The translations under genes were made by a program, and so were the position numbers. A DNA stretch of 25,894 bases, from NCBI GenBank assembly GCA_934401755.1, contig CAKRSU010000025.1:1-25894 (forward strand), given 5' to 3'. The stretch's first letter is position 1. The number at the start of each line of letters is the position of its first letter. The stretch is from an uncultured Oxalobacter sp. (GTDB lineage: Bacteria > Pseudomonadota > Gammaproteobacteria > Burkholderiales > Burkholderiaceae_D). Positions 17,894 through 24,912 of this stretch are shown here, one piece after another. Below the pieces are notes generated by a model. The model worked only from the letters and a program-made list of their open reading frames with translations, was not told the DNA's origin and did no database searches.

Positions 17894-17928
17894 AAAAAGG
17901 GTGAGCTAAAGTGGCTCGCCCTTTTTTT
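17894..17928 (+). terminator. Strong intrinsic terminator after ftsH
   Basis: AGGGTGAGC (17898-17906) pairs with GCTCGCCCT (17914-17922) with one wobble, extended by the A-run 17894-17897 against the T-run. It is followed by seven T (17922-17928). It ends only 11 nt before the folP ATG. Confidence 0.9.
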
Positions 17929-17939
17929 AGATATTTGAT

Positions 17940-18779
17940 ATGAATATTTTTCAGTGTGGCCGATATCGGTTTAATATGGAAGGTCCTGATGCCAGACCGC
18001 TTGTTATGGGAATATTAAATATTACTCATGATTCGTTTTCTGATGGAGGGCAATATGTTTCATTATCTTCGGCATTAAAACATGCGGAGGAAATGATTGA
18101 ATGTGGGGTCGATATTATTGATATTGGCGCTGAATCTTCTCGTCCCGGAGCAGATCCTGTTCCTCTTCAAGAAGAGCTTGATCGTCTTTTACCCGTTGTA
18201 GAAGCGTTAAAAGATTGTGGGAAACCACTTTCTATTGATACGTATAAACCAGAAACAATGCTTGCTGCATTAAATGCGGGAGCAGATATGATCAATGATA
18301 TCTATGGATTTCAATCTGATCAGTCTAAGCAAGTTGTCAAAGACTTTGCTACATGCGGTCTTTGTATTATGCATATGCAGGGTATTCCTAAAGTGATGCA
18401 GAATCAACCACAGTATAATGATGTGGTAAGTGATGTTTATCATTTTTTGAAACAACAATCAGATACTTTGATGGCATTAGGGATTGAGAAAGAACGGATA
18501 ACGATTGATCCTGGGTTTGGCTTTGGTAAAACCAAAGAGAATAATCTGACACTATTAAAAAATTTATCCGTTTTAAAAGAAAAGTTAGGAATTCCTATTT
18601 TGGCAGGATTATCTCGAAAGACAGTTATTGGACAGATAACAGGAAAGCTTGTCGACAAAAGACTCGCAGGTAATATTGCAGCAGCATTAGTTGCTATAGA
18701 AAATCATGCGATGATTTTACGTGTTCATGATGTTAGTGAAACGGTAGATGCAATTAAAATCTGGAAAGCAACCCATTGA
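17940..18779 (+). CDS. folP: Dihydropteroate synthase
   Basis: 279 residues, TIM barrel of the folate pathway, joining dihydropterin pyrophosphate to p-aminobenzoate. Motifs: VMGILNITHDSFSDGG near 22-37, DIGAESSRPGA near 61-71, SIDTYKPE near 98, NDIYGF near 119, MHMQG near 143, DPGFGFGKT near 190 and GLSRKTVIG near 222. The first loop reads NITHDSFSDGG where the family almost always has NxTPDSFSDGG, a Pro-to-His change beside the phenylalanine known from sulfonamide-resistance mutants in other species. ATG 17940 has no Shine-Dalgarno and follows the ftsH terminator at once; a second in-frame ATG at 17976 would remove the conserved CGRYRF start. GlmM follows after 16 nt. Confidence 0.96.
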   Translation: MNIFQCGRYRFNMEGPDARPLVMGILNITHDSFSDGGQYVSLSSALKHAEEMIECGVDIIDIGAESSRPGADPVPLQEELDRLLPVVEALKDCGKPLSIDTYKPETMLAALNAGADMINDIYGFQSDQSKQVVKDFATCGLCIMHMQGIPKVMQNQPQYNDVVSDVYHFLKQQSDTLMALGIEKERITIDPGFGFGKTKENNLTLLKNLSVLKEKLGIPILAGLSRKTVIGQITGKLVDKRLAGNIAAALVAIENHAMILRVHDVSETVDAIKIWKATH

Positions 18780-18795
18780 TTTTTAGGAGAGATTT

Positions 18796-20142
18796 ATGAA
18801 ACGGCGTTATTTTGGCACAGATGGTGTAAGGGGGAAAGTTGGGCAGTTGCCAATAACGCCTGATTTTGTCATGAAACTGGGATATGCTGCGGGGAAAGTC
18901 TTAACAAAAAACAGTCAATCAACAAATTCCCCGGTTGTATTAATTGGAAAGGACACAAGAATTTCAGGTTATATGCTTGAGGCGGCTCTTCAGGCGGGGT
19001 TATCCTCTGCTGGAGTTGATGTGATGTTGTCTGGCCCAATTCCAACTCCTGCCGTAGCCTATCTTACTCGGGCATTACGTCTTTCTGCTGGGATTGTGAT
19101 TTCAGCATCTCATAATCCATATCATGATAATGGCATTAAATTCTTTTCATCATCAGGCAATAAATTACCTGATGATATGGAAGCAGAAATGGAAATGCTA
19201 ATAGATAGACCAATGGTATGTGAAGCATCTGAACATCTTGGAAAAGTGGGGCGGTTAGATGATGCGCGCGGTCGTTATATTGAATTTTGTAAAAGTACAT
19301 TTCCATCGAATTATGATTTGCGAGGTTTAAAAATTGTAGTGGATTGTGCTCATGGTGCAGGTTATGGTGTTGCTCCGTGTGTTTTCCACGAATTGGGAGC
19401 AGAAGTTGTTGCAATAGGGGCAGATCCTAATGGATTAAATATTAATCAAAATTGTGGGGCAACTTCTCCAGAGATGTTATCAAAAGCTGTTATTGAATAC
19501 AAAGCGGATCTTGGTATTGCTTTAGATGGAGATGCTGATCGTTTAATAATGGTTGATGCTTTGGGGAAAATCTATAATGGTGATCAGCTGCTTTATCTCA
19601 TTGCAAAAGATCGTCTTTCATATAGTCATGTTGCAGGTGTCGTCGGAACAGTGATGACTAATATGGCATTAGAGGTTGCTCTTAATAATCTTAAGATTGA
19701 TTTTTCTAGAGCAAGTGTCGGAGATCGCTATGTTCTTGAAATGTTAAAGGAAAAAGGTTGGTTAATTGGCGGGGAAAGTTCTGGACATATTATTTGTTTA
19801 GATAAGCATACAACAGGTGATGGGATTATTTCTGCATTGCAAGTATTGTCAGCATTATGTCGACATAAAACGACTTTATCCGATTTTTTAAGTGATTTAA
19901 AGCTATTTCCTCAGACGCTCGTCAATGTAAAAGTTGTTCCAGGATTTAATTGGAAAGAAAATCAAGCAATTTTAAAAGAAAAAGAGTGTGTTGAAAAAGA
20001 ATTAGGAGATCGAGGAAGAGTACTTATTCGTCCATCGGGGACAGAACCTTTGATACGTTTTATGGTTGAGGCAGAAACTATTTCTGATGCTGAATTATTT
20101 GCCCATCGTCTTGCGGCTAAGTGTCCGGGTATTGTTTTATAA
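18796..20142 (+). CDS. glmM: Phosphoglucosamine mutase
   Basis: 448 residues, the normal length. It interconverts glucosamine-6-phosphate and glucosamine-1-phosphate for UDP-GlcNAc, hence peptidoglycan and lipopolysaccharide. The phosphoserine is S105 in [17 protein letters not shown]. The metal-binding loop [13 protein letters not shown] lies near residues 240-252, the sugar-binding loop reads [19 protein letters not shown] near 328-346, and the phosphate-binding loop is [15 protein letters not shown] near the C-terminus. AGGAGA at 18785-18790 is a good ribosome-binding site. The folP-glmM order, downstream of ftsH, is conserved in most proteobacteria. No terminator follows before the tRNA-Pro promoter. 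Confidence 0.98.
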   Translation: MKRRYFGTDGVRGKVGQLPITPDFVMKLGYAAGKVLTKNSQSTNSPVVLIGKDTRISGYMLEAALQAGLSSAGVDVMLSGPIPTPAVAYLTRALRLSAGIVISASHNPYHDNGIKFFSSSGNKLPDDMEAEMEMLIDRPMVCEASEHLGKVGRLDDARGRYIEFCKSTFPSNYDLRGLKIVVDCAHGAGYGVAPCVFHELGAEVVAIGADPNGLNINQNCGATSPEMLSKAVIEYKADLGIALDGDADRLIMVDALGKIYNGDQLLYLIAKDRLSYSHVAGVVGTVMTNMALEVALNNLKIDFSRASVGDRYVLEMLKEKGWLIGGESSGHIICLDKHTTGDGIISALQVLSALCRHKTTLSDFLSDLKLFPQTLVNVKVVPGFNWKENQAILKEKECVEKELGDRGRVLIRPSGTEPLIRFMVEAETISDAELFAHRLAAKCPGIVL

Positions 20143-20163
20143 AACAGTTAATTCGTTTCTTTC

Positions 20164-20193
20164 TTGACGTACTAGGTTTAAATAGAGTATCAT
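20164..20193 (+). promoter_or_regulatory. Promoter of the tRNA-Pro/tRNA-Arg unit
   Basis: TTGACG (20164-20169) and TATCAT (20188-20193), 18-nt spacer, each 5/6 to consensus. It ends nine nt before the first base of the mature tRNA-Pro and 22 nt after the glmM stop. Confidence 0.7.
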
Positions 20194-20202
20194 CTAGTTT
20201 TT

Positions 20203-20279
20203 CGGGGCGTAGCGCAGCCTGGTAGCGCAACTGCTTTGGGAGCAGTGGGTCGGATGTTCGAATCATCTCGCCCCGACCA
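20203..20279 (+). tRNA. tRNA-Pro (anticodon TGG)
   Basis: 77 nt including encoded CCA. Acceptor CGGGGCG pairs with CGCCCCG. The D-arm, the anticodon stem ACTGC/GCAGT with loop TTTGGGA (anticodon TGG at 20237-20239), and the T-arm with TTCGAAT are all present. The unusual C1 opposite G72 fits bacterial tRNA-Pro. Confidence 0.96.
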
Positions 20280-20285
20280 TATACA

Positions 20286-20313
20286 AAAGGCTGTCTTAAT
20301 GGCAGCTTTTTTT
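20286..20313 (+). terminator. Terminator-like hairpin between tRNA-Pro and tRNA-Arg
   Basis: AAAGGCTGTC (20286-20295) pairs with GGCAGCTTTT (20301-20310) including two wobbles, five-base loop, continuing into a seven-T run (20307-20313). It leaves 17 nt before tRNA-Arg. Confidence 0.75.
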
Positions 20314-20330
20314 GTTTCTAAGAATGTTAA

Positions 20331-20407
20331 CTGCCCTTAGCTCAGCTGGATAGAGCAACGGCCTTCTAAGCCGTAGGTCGCAGGTTCGAATCCTGCAGGG
20401 CAGGCCA
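20331..20407 (+). tRNA. tRNA-Arg (anticodon TCT)
   Basis: 77 nt including CCA. Acceptor CTGCCCT pairs with AGGGCAG, discriminator G. The anticodon stem ACGGC/GCCGT carries the loop CTTCTAA (anticodon TCT at 20365-20367), and the T-arm GCAGG-TTCGAAT-CCTGC is perfect. It reads AGA and AGG codons. Confidence 0.96.
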
Positions 20408-20423
20408 TTTTCCAGTGACAAGT

Positions 20424-20443
20424 AGTCCTAATAGGGCTTTTTT
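20424..20443 (+). terminator. Terminator after tRNA-Arg
   Basis: AGTCCT (20424-20429) pairs with AGGGCT (20433-20438) with one wobble and a three-base loop, followed by six T (20438-20443). Confidence 0.6.
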
Positions 20444-20523
20444 ATAGATCAATACATTCCCTTGTAAGGCGGTACAATTGAGTATCGTCACATTCCATAG
20501 AATCTTGGATGAATTAGGACAAA

Positions 20524-20566
20524 AATTAGGCCATGGCGTTATTTGTTCATATTTTATGGCCTAATT
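20524..20566. promoter_or_regulatory. 11-bp perfect inverted repeat upstream of the Fic gene
   Basis: AATTAGGCCAT (20524-20534) is repeated inverted as ATGGCCTAATT (20556-20566), 21-nt spacer. A -10-like TATGAT lies at 20576-20581, which would put the right arm near its -35/spacer. An operator site or an mRNA leader hairpin is possible. The rest of the gap 20444-20620 shows nothing else. Confidence 0.5.
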
Positions 20567-20620
20567 GAAGAAAGATATGATAACTCGACTACTAAGAAGT
20601 TTGTATGAAAGAATCATCAT

Positions 20621-21232
20621 ATGGCACTAAAAAATATTTTGGGTATAACTGATACTTTCGAGTTAGCTAGAGTAGAAGAAAAAATCAGCAAGATTAAGGC
20701 ACTTGAGCTTTTTGAGAAAGGGATACTGGATACCATTGAAATTGGAAAATTTGCAGGATTAGCAAAAATACATCGATATCTTTTTGAAGATATTTATGAT
20801 TTTGCGGGTCAGATACGGACTGTTAATATTTCAAAAGGATATTTTCGTTTTGCTTCTGTCATGTATTTAGAAAAAGCCTTGGAGCAAATCGACAAAATGC
20901 CACAATCAACATTTAATGAAATTATCGAAAAATATGTTGAAATGAATGTTGCGCATCCTTTTAGAGAGGGGAATGGACGGAGTACTCGAATTTGGCTGGA
21001 TATGATTTTAAAGAAAGAAATTTATCAAGTGATTGACTGGAGTTTAGTCGACAAGATAGATTATTTGCAGGCCATGGAGCGGAGTCCTGTAAAAGATGTT
21101 GAGATCAAATTACTCTTAAAAAATGCGCTTACTGATAAAATTAATGATCGTGAAGTTTATATGAAAGGAATTGATGCCAGTTATTTTTATGAAGGTTACA
21201 GTGTATATAAGACGGAAAATCTAAAACTTTGA
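20621..21232 (+). CDS. fic: Fic-domain AMP-transferase (class III, C-terminal self-inhibitory helix)
   Basis: 203 residues. The Fic core has the flap [13 protein letters not shown] (76-88) that docks the target, and the full catalytic motif H112-PFREGNGR-120, so adenylylation activity should be intact. Residues 187-192, SYFYEG, fit the inhibitory motif [S/T]xxxE[G/N] at the C-terminus. E191 is therefore the residue expected to block the ATP gamma-phosphate, as in Neisseria meningitidis NmFic, where inhibition is relieved by monomerisation and autoadenylylation. NmFic-type enzymes modify DNA gyrase and topoisomerase IV; the target here is unknown. No antitoxin gene is adjacent, as expected for class III. 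The start ATG 20621 agrees with the family opening [16 protein letters not shown] but lacks a clear ribosome-binding site. The gene is alone between two tRNA clusters. Confidence 0.94.
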   Translation: MALKNILGITDTFELARVEEKISKIKALELFEKGILDTIEIGKFAGLAKIHRYLFEDIYDFAGQIRTVNISKGYFRFASVMYLEKALEQIDKMPQSTFNEIIEKYVEMNVAHPFREGNGRSTRIWLDMILKKEIYQVIDWSLVDKIDYLQAMERSPVKDVEIKLLLKNALTDKINDREVYMKGIDASYFYEGYSVYKTENLKL

Positions 21233-21307
21233 GAACTATCGTTTAAGAGTCGGAGTCCTCTGTGGGCATTAACAGACGTTGATTATATGTTGTTTTGGAA
21301 TATTATT

Positions 21308-21351
21308 AACGATTGATTGAATCGTTTGGAATGGAGCCTGCTCCTTTTTTT
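21308..21351 (+). terminator. Probable terminator region of the Fic gene
   Basis: A 7-bp hairpin, AACGATT (21308-21314) with AATCGTT (21320-21326), is followed by a short GGAG/CTCC hairpin (21333-21344) running directly into seven T (21345-21351). Each alone is weak, but together they give a credible 3' end 76-119 nt after the stop. Confidence 0.5.
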
Positions 21352-21370
21352 GGTGTAGAGTCTATTAAAC

Positions 21371-21399
21371 AAAAAACGCCAGATCAGAAGATCTAGCGT
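21371..21399 (-). terminator. Terminator of the tRNA-Lys/tRNA-Asn unit
   Basis: On the minus strand ACGCTAGATC (21399-21390) pairs with GATCTGGCGT (21385-21376) with one wobble and a four-base loop. It is followed by a T-run (complement of the A-run 21371-21376). It lies 15 nt beyond tRNA-Asn. Confidence 0.88.
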
Positions 21400-21413
21400 C
21401 TTAGTGTATTTAT

Positions 21414-21489
21414 TGGCTCCCCGACCTGGGCTCGAACCAGGGACCTGCGGATTAACAGTCCGTCGCTCTACCGACTGAGCTATCGGGGA
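21414..21489 (-). tRNA. tRNA-Asn (anticodon GTT)
   Basis: 76 nt with CCA on the minus strand. Acceptor TCCCCGA pairs with TCGGGGA. The anticodon stem CGGA-/-TCCG encloses CTGTTAA, anticodon GTT at 21456-21454, and the T-arm is CCTGG-TTCGAGC-CCAGG. It is separated from tRNA-Lys by 12 nt. Confidence 0.96.
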
Positions 21490-21501
21490 ATTAAAACTTA
21501 C

Positions 21502-21577
21502 TGGTGGGTTGTGAGAGGCTCGAACTCTCGACCTACGGATTAAGAGTCCGCAGCTCTACCAACTGAGCTAACAACCC
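21502..21577 (-). tRNA. tRNA-Lys (anticodon CTT)
   Basis: 76 nt with CCA on the minus strand. Acceptor GGGTTGT pairs with ACAACCC. The anticodon loop CTCTTAA gives CTT (21544-21542), and the T-arm is GAGAG-TTCGAGC-CTCTC. The CTT anticodon reads AAG only, so a tRNA-Lys(TTT) must exist elsewhere. Confidence 0.95.
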
Positions 21578-21590
21578 AACTGAAGATAAA

Positions 21591-21618
21591 ATTATATCAT
21601 ATTTTTATTTTTTGTAAA
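21591..21618 (-). promoter_or_regulatory. Promoter of the tRNA-Lys/tRNA-Asn unit
   Basis: On the minus strand TTTACA (21618-21613) and a perfect TATAAT (21596-21591) are separated by 16 nt, ending 13 nt before the first base of tRNA-Lys. The rest of the gap 21619-21711 shows nothing. Confidence 0.8.
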
Positions 21619-21711
21619 ATAATCGGATTTTAATGTATTGTATTTCGTTTGTTTATATTAGGTCTTGCAAAGGTACAGAATTTAATGTTCATTAAAAAGA
21701 AGTGTTTCGCA

Positions 21712-22590
21712 TCAATCTAATCCACATATTCCACAATGAGAGCAACCATTGCATATCATTTTACTACCGCAATTTTTACAACAATTGCGATAATTAGGTT
21801 GGTGAAGTGACTCGTTCGGAATAGGTATTCCAAAGTCATCGTGTAAATGAAATGTAATAGGGCGTCCTTGATACGAGGTATTGGATTTAAAGGCCATAAT
21901 GCTTTGTAAACGTTTATTTGGCATCGTATAAGTTTTACCATCTTTGACAAAATGGCTTCCTGTTTCGATAAAACAAAAAGTCGTATTGTATGTTTTACAT
22001 TGATGCGATAAATCAAGGACCCAATCATAGTGGCAAGGGCGAGCGCCATCGTAATTTTCTCCACCACATAGTACGCGTTCAATTTGACCTGAAATCAGAT
22101 AGCGTGATGCATTTATTGGGCCAAGCATTGGTGCGGCCATAAATCCTTTATGTTTGAATGGCAATGATAGTAGAATGGGTAAACGTTCATCAGCTCGCTT
22201 TTGATTTTCACACGTTACATTGAAAAAGACGTTTTCCCAACCTTTTCCCCAGTTCCGAGGAAGACAATTTATGACTCGTTCAGGGCGTTTTGTTAGTAGA
22301 TAAAAAGAAACATCTGGTCGCATGGAAATAATTCTCCATGCTTCTTCTCGCCAAACATCGGCCTCTTCAATAAAAAAGTCGGAGGTCATGCAAACACGGA
22401 GCATTTCTCCTGATTGCACAACATATTGTCCATTGCGCCGTTTTTGTATAGGGTAGAAAAATCCTGTAGTAGTGCGGAATATTTTGCGTGAATCTAAACC
22501 TCGTTTTCGATCTAGAAAATACATGTAGCAATTTTTGCAACCTTCACTGATTTTTGTACAACCATGCCAAGGGTTCCAAATATCATGCAT
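21712..22590 (-). CDS. DUF5131 (phage Gp37/Gp68-type) three-cysteine protein with Cys-rich C-terminus
   Basis: 292 residues. The N-terminus MHDIWNPWHGCTKISEGCKNCY carries the family's three cysteines C11, C18 and C21. This spacing and the surrounding WNPWxGCxKxSxGCxxCY are the hallmark of the Gp37/Gp68 family, which has been linked to radical-SAM-like proteins. Further recognisable parts are FRTTTGFFYPI, MTSDFFIEEADVWREEAW near 68-85, FYLLTKRPE, VTCENQKRADERLPIL and GGENYDGARPCHYDWV. The last 23 residues hold seven cysteines (C270, C271, C274, C280, C283, C286, C289) in CxxC pairs, resembling a zinc ribbon or a second metal site. Function is unknown. It starts seven nt after the stop of the upstream hydrolase gene on the same strand, so they are probably co-transcribed. 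No TcmP partner gene is seen nearby. Confidence 0.88.
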   Translation of the reverse strand: MHDIWNPWHGCTKISEGCKNCYMYFLDRKRGLDSRKIFRTTTGFFYPIQKRRNGQYVVQSGEMLRVCMTSDFFIEEADVWREEAWRIISMRPDVSFYLLTKRPERVINCLPRNWGKGWENVFFNVTCENQKRADERLPILLSLPFKHKGFMAAPMLGPINASRYLISGQIERVLCGGENYDGARPCHYDWVLDLSHQCKTYNTTFCFIETGSHFVKDGKTYTMPNKRLQSIMAFKSNTSYQGRPITFHLHDDFGIPIPNESLHQPNYRNCCKNCGSKMICNGCSHCGICGLD

Positions 22591-22597
22591 AGCCAGA

Positions 22598-23116
22598 TTA
22601 ACGCATACGAGTCAAAAAATTTCTAAAGATTTGTCCGAGTTGGTCCAAACGATTTTTTAAACGATGTTCGTCGTCAACGAGATGCAGTGAACAGTGGTGT
22701 TTATGAGCAAAAATAACTACCTTAGAGTAGGGAATCAGGCTGTCATGCCAACCATGAACAATATCAATATGATGACCATTACAGCCGATTTGGTAAGGAG
22801 GATAACCAGGAACATCAACGGCTGGGGCCATTAGGAATAATCCTTTTAATGATTGTTTTTCTAGTTTTGCCAATAGAGCACTAGTCGTTAATGCAACCCA
22901 GCCTCCCATACTGGAGCCGGCTAGTAACACTGGAGGACGTTTTTTACAGGATTCAACTAAAATATGAGTACGCTCTACAGGATCAAAAGTATTAGAATAG
23001 TCAATGCTTTCTACATCGTATCCCATTTCACGAGCAATTTCAGCGAGTATGCGGATTTTTGTTCCCCAAGGACCGCTTTCTTTGCCATGTATAAAGTGAA
23101 TAAGTGGTTTGTTCAT
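22598..23116 (-). CDS. Small YqiA-like alpha/beta hydrolase
   Basis: 172 residues, a compact serine hydrolase without a lid domain. IHFIHGKESGPWG forms the oxyanion loop, the nucleophile is S69 in AGSSMGGW, and D125 (HGWHDSLIP) and H151 (DDEHRL) complete the triad. There is no signal peptide. The HGxESGPxGxK opening is shared with small esterase or thioesterase-like proteins of proteobacteria whose substrates are undefined. GAGGA, ten nt before ATG 23116, is the ribosome-binding site. It is the first gene of a two-gene unit with the DUF5131 protein and diverges from the Old Yellow Enzyme gene across a 176-nt gap. Confidence 0.88.
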   Translation of the reverse strand: MNKPLIHFIHGKESGPWGTKIRILAEIAREMGYDVESIDYSNTFDPVERTHILVESCKKRPPVLLAGSSMGGWVALTTSALLAKLEKQSLKGLFLMAPAVDVPGYPPYQIGCNGHHIDIVHGWHDSLIPYSKVVIFAHKHHCSLHLVDDEHRLKNRLDQLGQIFRNFLTRMR

Positions 23117-23292
23117 TAAGAAATCCTCAATTTATTTTTTTATTGTTTCCAAAGTATAGCTGAGTCTGAACAAACTGTATTGGATTCATAATAACAGCTT
23201 TTGATTTACTCAATGAAATGAATTGACAGAGAGTTGATATACAATGCAATGAAAAGAAGATCAATTGATTTAAGGGATAGATGAAATAGAAA

Positions 23293-24393
23293 ATGCTGAT
23301 AGAAAAACTTTTTACGCCTGTTTGTGTCGGAGATATTACTTTACCGAATCGTATTATTATGGCGCCGTTAACGCGATGTCGTACAAATGAGCCTGATAAT
23401 ATCCCAACAGATATGAATCAAGTCTACTATACGCAACGTGCGTCAGCTGGGCTTATTATTTCGGAAGCACTCCATATTGCAAAATCTGCACAGGGGTATG
23501 TAGGATCTGCTGGATTATTTACTGATGAGCAAGAATTAGGTTGGAAAAAAGTTGTTGATGCAGTGCATTGTCAGGGTGGGCATCTATCCGCTCAAATTTG
23601 GCATGTTGGTCGAATATCACATCAATATTTTCAAAATGGAGGAAATCCTGTTGGACCATCGGCAATGGAAGTGCCTGGTGCTAAATGTAGTATTCTTCAA
23701 CCAGATGGATCACAAGCCTATGTTCCTTGTTCTCCTTGCCGTGAATTATCTGTTCATGAAATCAAAATAATTATTAAGCAATATCAGCATTCTGCAAAAC
23801 GTGCATTGAGTGCTGGTTTTGATTTTGTTGAAGAGCATGCGGCAAATGGTTATTTACTTCAGCAATTTCAAGCAGAGAGTGCAAACCGGCGCACAGATAA
23901 TTATGGGGGATCTTTGAATAATCGTGCTCGCATTGTACTTGAAGTGATGGATGCGATGCTTGAGGTTGTACCATCTCATAAAATGGGAGTTCGTATTTCA
24001 CCTTATTTTAATATTAATGGCATTCAAGAAGATCATCCCGAAGAGATGGCACTTTATCTTGCGGCTGCATTTAGGGAACGTGGAATTGCGTATCTTAGTG
24101 TTGCAGAACCTACTTGGGTGGGAGGAGTTGCATTGACAGAGCATTTTAAAGAAAAAATACGTCGTACTTATAATGGTACGATTATTTATGCAGGGGGATA
24201 TACGGCAGAAACCGCTGAACGTGCTCTTATATCAGGATTAGCTGATGCAATTGGATTTGGTCACCCATTTATTGCAAATCCTGATTTAGTAAATCGGATG
24301 CGACAAGGTGGTCCTTATAACGTACTAGATAGTTCGACCATCTATAAAGGAGGTCCTAAAGGTTATATCGATTATCCCATATTACATCCATAA
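23293..24393 (+). CDS. Old Yellow Enzyme family FMN ene-reductase (NemA-like)
   Basis: 366 residues, FMN-binding TIM barrel reducing activated C=C bonds or nitro compounds with NAD(P)H. Full-length agreement with the E. coli NemA pattern: NRIIMAPLTRCR (T27 near FMN), ASAGLIISEA, QIWHVGRISH, HAANGYLLQQF with H182, N185 and Y187 as substrate hydrogen-bond and proton-donor residues, RRTDNYGGSLNNRARIVLEV, and the C-terminal GPKGYIDYP. E181 stands just before H182 where relatives carry a hydrophobic residue (NemA VELH), which is unusual beside the active site. Two extra cysteines occur in YVPCSPCRE (about 144-151). Immediately upstream, ATG AAA TAG at 23281-23289 forms a two-codon reading frame better spaced from the AAGGG than the real start is. 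Confidence 0.95.
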   Translation: MLIEKLFTPVCVGDITLPNRIIMAPLTRCRTNEPDNIPTDMNQVYYTQRASAGLIISEALHIAKSAQGYVGSAGLFTDEQELGWKKVVDAVHCQGGHLSAQIWHVGRISHQYFQNGGNPVGPSAMEVPGAKCSILQPDGSQAYVPCSPCRELSVHEIKIIIKQYQHSAKRALSAGFDFVEEHAANGYLLQQFQAESANRRTDNYGGSLNNRARIVLEVMDAMLEVVPSHKMGVRISPYFNINGIQEDHPEEMALYLAAAFRERGIAYLSVAEPTWVGGVALTEHFKEKIRRTYNGTIIYAGGYTAETAERALISGLADAIGFGHPFIANPDLVNRMRQGGPYNVLDSSTIYKGGPKGYIDYPILHP

Positions 24394-24535
24394 TCAGATT
24401 ATATGAGATTATGGTGACGCGATCTTTTTTGATTATTATTGGATTCTAATAGATTGAATATTTCCTAATAAGACTATTAAACTCTATCATTGATCGGATA
24501 AATTGAATTAATAAGGTTTTTAAATAGGTATTTTT

Positions 24536-24745
24536 ATGAAGAAAATTGGAATATTAATAACGTTTTGCGCATTAATTGGAGTTGGAACGCAAGCGATTGC
24601 AAGAGCTTCTCAGGCTTCCTCTCAAAAAGTATCAGCAAGTAAAACAAAATCAGTCAAGAAAACTCATCAGAAAATTTCTAACAAATATAAAAATCAGAAA
24701 CATTCACAAGTAAACTTGATGGAATTACCGTCATGTTGTGACTAA
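24536..24745 (+). CDS. Small secreted Lys/Ser/Gln-rich protein, unknown
   Basis: 69 residues. The first 22 form a clear Sec signal peptide (MKK, hydrophobic GILITFCALIGVG, likely cut after AIA). The mature part, about 46 residues, is rich in Lys, Ser and Gln (KVSASKTKSVKKTHQK) and ends in PSCCD with adjacent cysteines. I recognise no family. AATAGG is a weak ribosome-binding site before ATG 24536. Its composition resembles the lysine-rich linker of the DUF192 protein encoded 167 nt downstream. The gap 24746-24912 holds only a 7-bp hairpin (24800-24806 with 24814-24820) and no gene. Real coding status is likely from the signal peptide but not certain. Confidence 0.6.
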   Translation: MKKIGILITFCALIGVGTQAIARASQASSQKVSASKTKSVKKTHQKISNKYKNQKHSQVNLMELPSCCD

Positions 24746-24912
24746 AAGGAATGGTGGTTTAAAGATAGTCCATATAGGAATCAAATTGATTGGAATACAA
24801 TTCGTTTGAAAATAACGAATCATCTTAAGCAATGAGAAGTACGAAAAGCAGACGCAAGGTATGCTCGCATGTATAATAAAATACATTGATAAATCCTAAA
24901 TAGGGAAACTGT

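Noticed and set aside
20605..20652. 15-codon frame overlapping the Fic start ([15 protein letters not shown])
   Set aside because: It has no ribosome-binding site and no resemblance to the antitoxins of class I Fic systems, which are longer. Class III Fic proteins carry their own inhibitory helix.
20203..21577. Genomic island with attachment sites at the tRNA genes
   Set aside because: I looked for copies of the tRNA-Pro and tRNA-Arg 3' ends beyond the Fic gene and found none, and there is no integrase. Only the lone Fic gene suggests insertion.
24389..24413. CATAATC/GATTATG hairpin over the stop codon of the Old Yellow Enzyme gene
   Set aside because: A weak 7-bp stem with an 11-base loop, and the T-run only follows 14 nt later, so it is not convincing as a terminator.
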